Assembly (NCBI RefSeq): GCF_004339745.1
Contig: NZ_SMGP01000003.1
Coordinates: forward strand, 620,001 to 684,000
Direction: 5' to 3'
Length of the DNA: 64,000 bases
Source of the DNA: Paraburkholderia sp. BL9I2N2
GTDB taxonomy: Bacteria; Pseudomonadota; Gammaproteobacteria; Burkholderiales; Burkholderiaceae
The notes below the pieces were generated by a model. It ran no database searches, had not been told where the DNA came from, and saw nothing but the letters and a program-made list of their open reading frames with translations. The position numbers and the translations under genes were made by a program. Positions 63,266-64,000 of the stretch are shown one piece after another (positions within the stretch are counted from its first letter, which is position 1; the number at the start of each line of letters is the position of its first letter).

Positions 63266-63718
63266 TTACTGCACGGTGATGGCCCGCGGCTTGGACGCTT
63301 CGCGCTTGCCGACGGTGATCGACAGGCAGCCGTTGGTGTAGCGGGCCTGCACCCTGTCGGGGTCAGCGTTCTGCGGCAACTCGATCACGCGTCGGAAAAT
63401 GCCGGTGAAGCGCTCCTGCGCATAGGTGCGGGTGTCGTCGCGGGTGTCGTCATCGGTCCCGGCCCGGGCAGGCTTGCGCTCACCGCTGATCGTCAGCAGG
63501 CCCTTGTCGATCGACACGTCGAGGTCGGCCAGCGTGAGGCCCGGCGCGAACGCGACGATTTCGATCGAGTCGTCGGTCGTACCGATGTTCACCTGCGGAA
63601 AGGCCCCGAAGCGGCCCGAGCGGATGCTGGACGGAAAGCCGCCGAACAGGCTGTCCATCTGCCGTTGCAGACGGTCAAACTCACTGAACAGGTCGGTTCC
63701 GGAAAAGAGATCACTCAT
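63266..63718 (-). CDS. Small heat-shock protein (Hsp20 family), 150 aa
   Basis: It starts MSDLFSGTDLFSEFDRLQRQ at 63718 after the strong AAGGAGGATACG site. The alpha-crystallin domain is clear (VNIGTTDDSIEIVAFAPGLT, LADLDVSIDKGLLTISGERK, FTGIFRRVIELPQNADPDRV, YTNGCLSITVGKRE). The C-terminal RAITVQ is the IxV-type anchor. It is the first gene of the Hsp20 row. Upstream (63720-63960) lies its promoter region, shared with the divergent gene at 63962. Confidence 0.93.
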   Translation of the reverse strand: MSDLFSGTDLFSEFDRLQRQMDSLFGGFPSSIRSGRFGAFPQVNIGTTDDSIEIVAFAPGLTLADLDVSIDKGLLTISGERKPARAGTDDDTRDDTRTYAQERFTGIFRRVIELPQNADPDRVQARYTNGCLSITVGKREASKPRAITVQ

Positions 63719-63961
63719 CGTATCCTCCTTCGATGCAGCGAGGAGGCGAACGGGCCTACGCGCTCCAGTCCGCCTGCCAGGCCGCTGGCAAACAAATCGA
63801 AACACGCAGCGCACCGGATGTGACCGGCGCGTCTGCCTGAGCGAAATCAAAGATAGAACCTACGGTGAATATTTCAAGAGGAGGTGGTGAAATTCCGCTC
63901 TTGAAAATCGCCTGCCACATCCTATTATCGCGGTGCATTGCAACGACAAGAGGAGGACAAC

Positions 63962-64000
63962 ATGGAATTCGCTTCGGACTGGCTCACGCTTGGCAGGCAC
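63962..64000 (+). CDS. Start of a gene cut by the window edge
   Basis: An ATG follows a perfect AAGAGGAGGACAAC site and opens MEFASDWLTLGRH. Only 13 codons are visible. It is divergent from the Hsp20 operon. The product cannot be identified. Confidence 0.6.
   Translation, partial: MEFASDWLTLGRH

Noticed and set aside
1-64000. CRISPR array or defence system
   Set aside because: No regularly spaced repeats, Cas proteins, restriction enzymes or known phage-defence genes were seen; the RES-Xre pair is the only toxin-type system supported.

Overview
The window looks like an accessory region of a beta-proteobacterium of the Burkholderia / Paraburkholderia / Caballeronia group. The evidence is high GC with lower-GC patches, beta-proteobacterial porin and chemoreceptor types, andA-like and nic-like catabolic genes, and many IS remnants. 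No rRNA, ribosomal protein or replication gene is present, so the replicon cannot be named.

Layout. 0-4.3 kb: small hypothetical genes, then the broken start of a tyrosine recombinase joined to a decayed sensor kinase that is cut by an IS6-family remnant. 4.4-4.9 kb: three tiny tightly packed genes. 5.9-12.2 kb: an aromatic-acid MFS transporter, a porin and a 1130-residue fusion of a molybdopterin oxidoreductase with an FAD / 2Fe-2S reductase. 13.3-18.9 kb: a nicotinate-type lower pathway (nicC-, nicE-, nicD-, nicX- and nicF-like genes) followed by a chorismate-lyase-like gene. 19-25 kb: GntR and TetR regulators with duplicated ends, a second MFS transporter and IS66 fragments. 25.4-28.8 kb: a complete three-component Rieske oxygenase of the anthranilate dioxygenase (AndA) type. 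28.9-31.8 kb: an IS256 element next to a chemoreceptor. 34.0-35.0 kb: a RES-Xre toxin-antitoxin pair. 35.0-42.2 kb: a decayed mosaic with SDR, methyltransferase, NTF2-like and LysR genes plus fragments of pirin, Rhs, LysR and a transposase. 42.2-51.1 kb: an ATP-citrate-lyase-like operon with transporters and a LysR regulator. 52.4-56.4 kb: an FAD oxidoreductase, an Xre regulator and a GH13 enzyme. 56.4-64 kb: a stress-type locus with PRC-barrel, DUF2934 and three Hsp20 genes, a tRNA-Lys and a frameshifted recombinase.

How it works together. The nic-type enzymes would convert 6-hydroxynicotinate, through 2,5-dihydroxypyridine, N-formylmaleamate and maleamate, to fumarate. The usual nicotinate dehydrogenase (nicAB) is absent. 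The fused Mo enzyme and the Rieske system are therefore candidate entry enzymes for some pyridine or aromatic acid, served by the two MFS transporters and the porin. The citrate-lyase-like operon would take up and split a tricarboxylate to acetyl-CoA and a C4 acid, or related products.

A 232-bp direct repeat, containing the start of the same recombinase gene, lies at 2.4 kb and 60.2 kb with a constant offset and no gaps. It brackets about 57.6 kb of accessory DNA and suggests how this region was inserted or rearranged.
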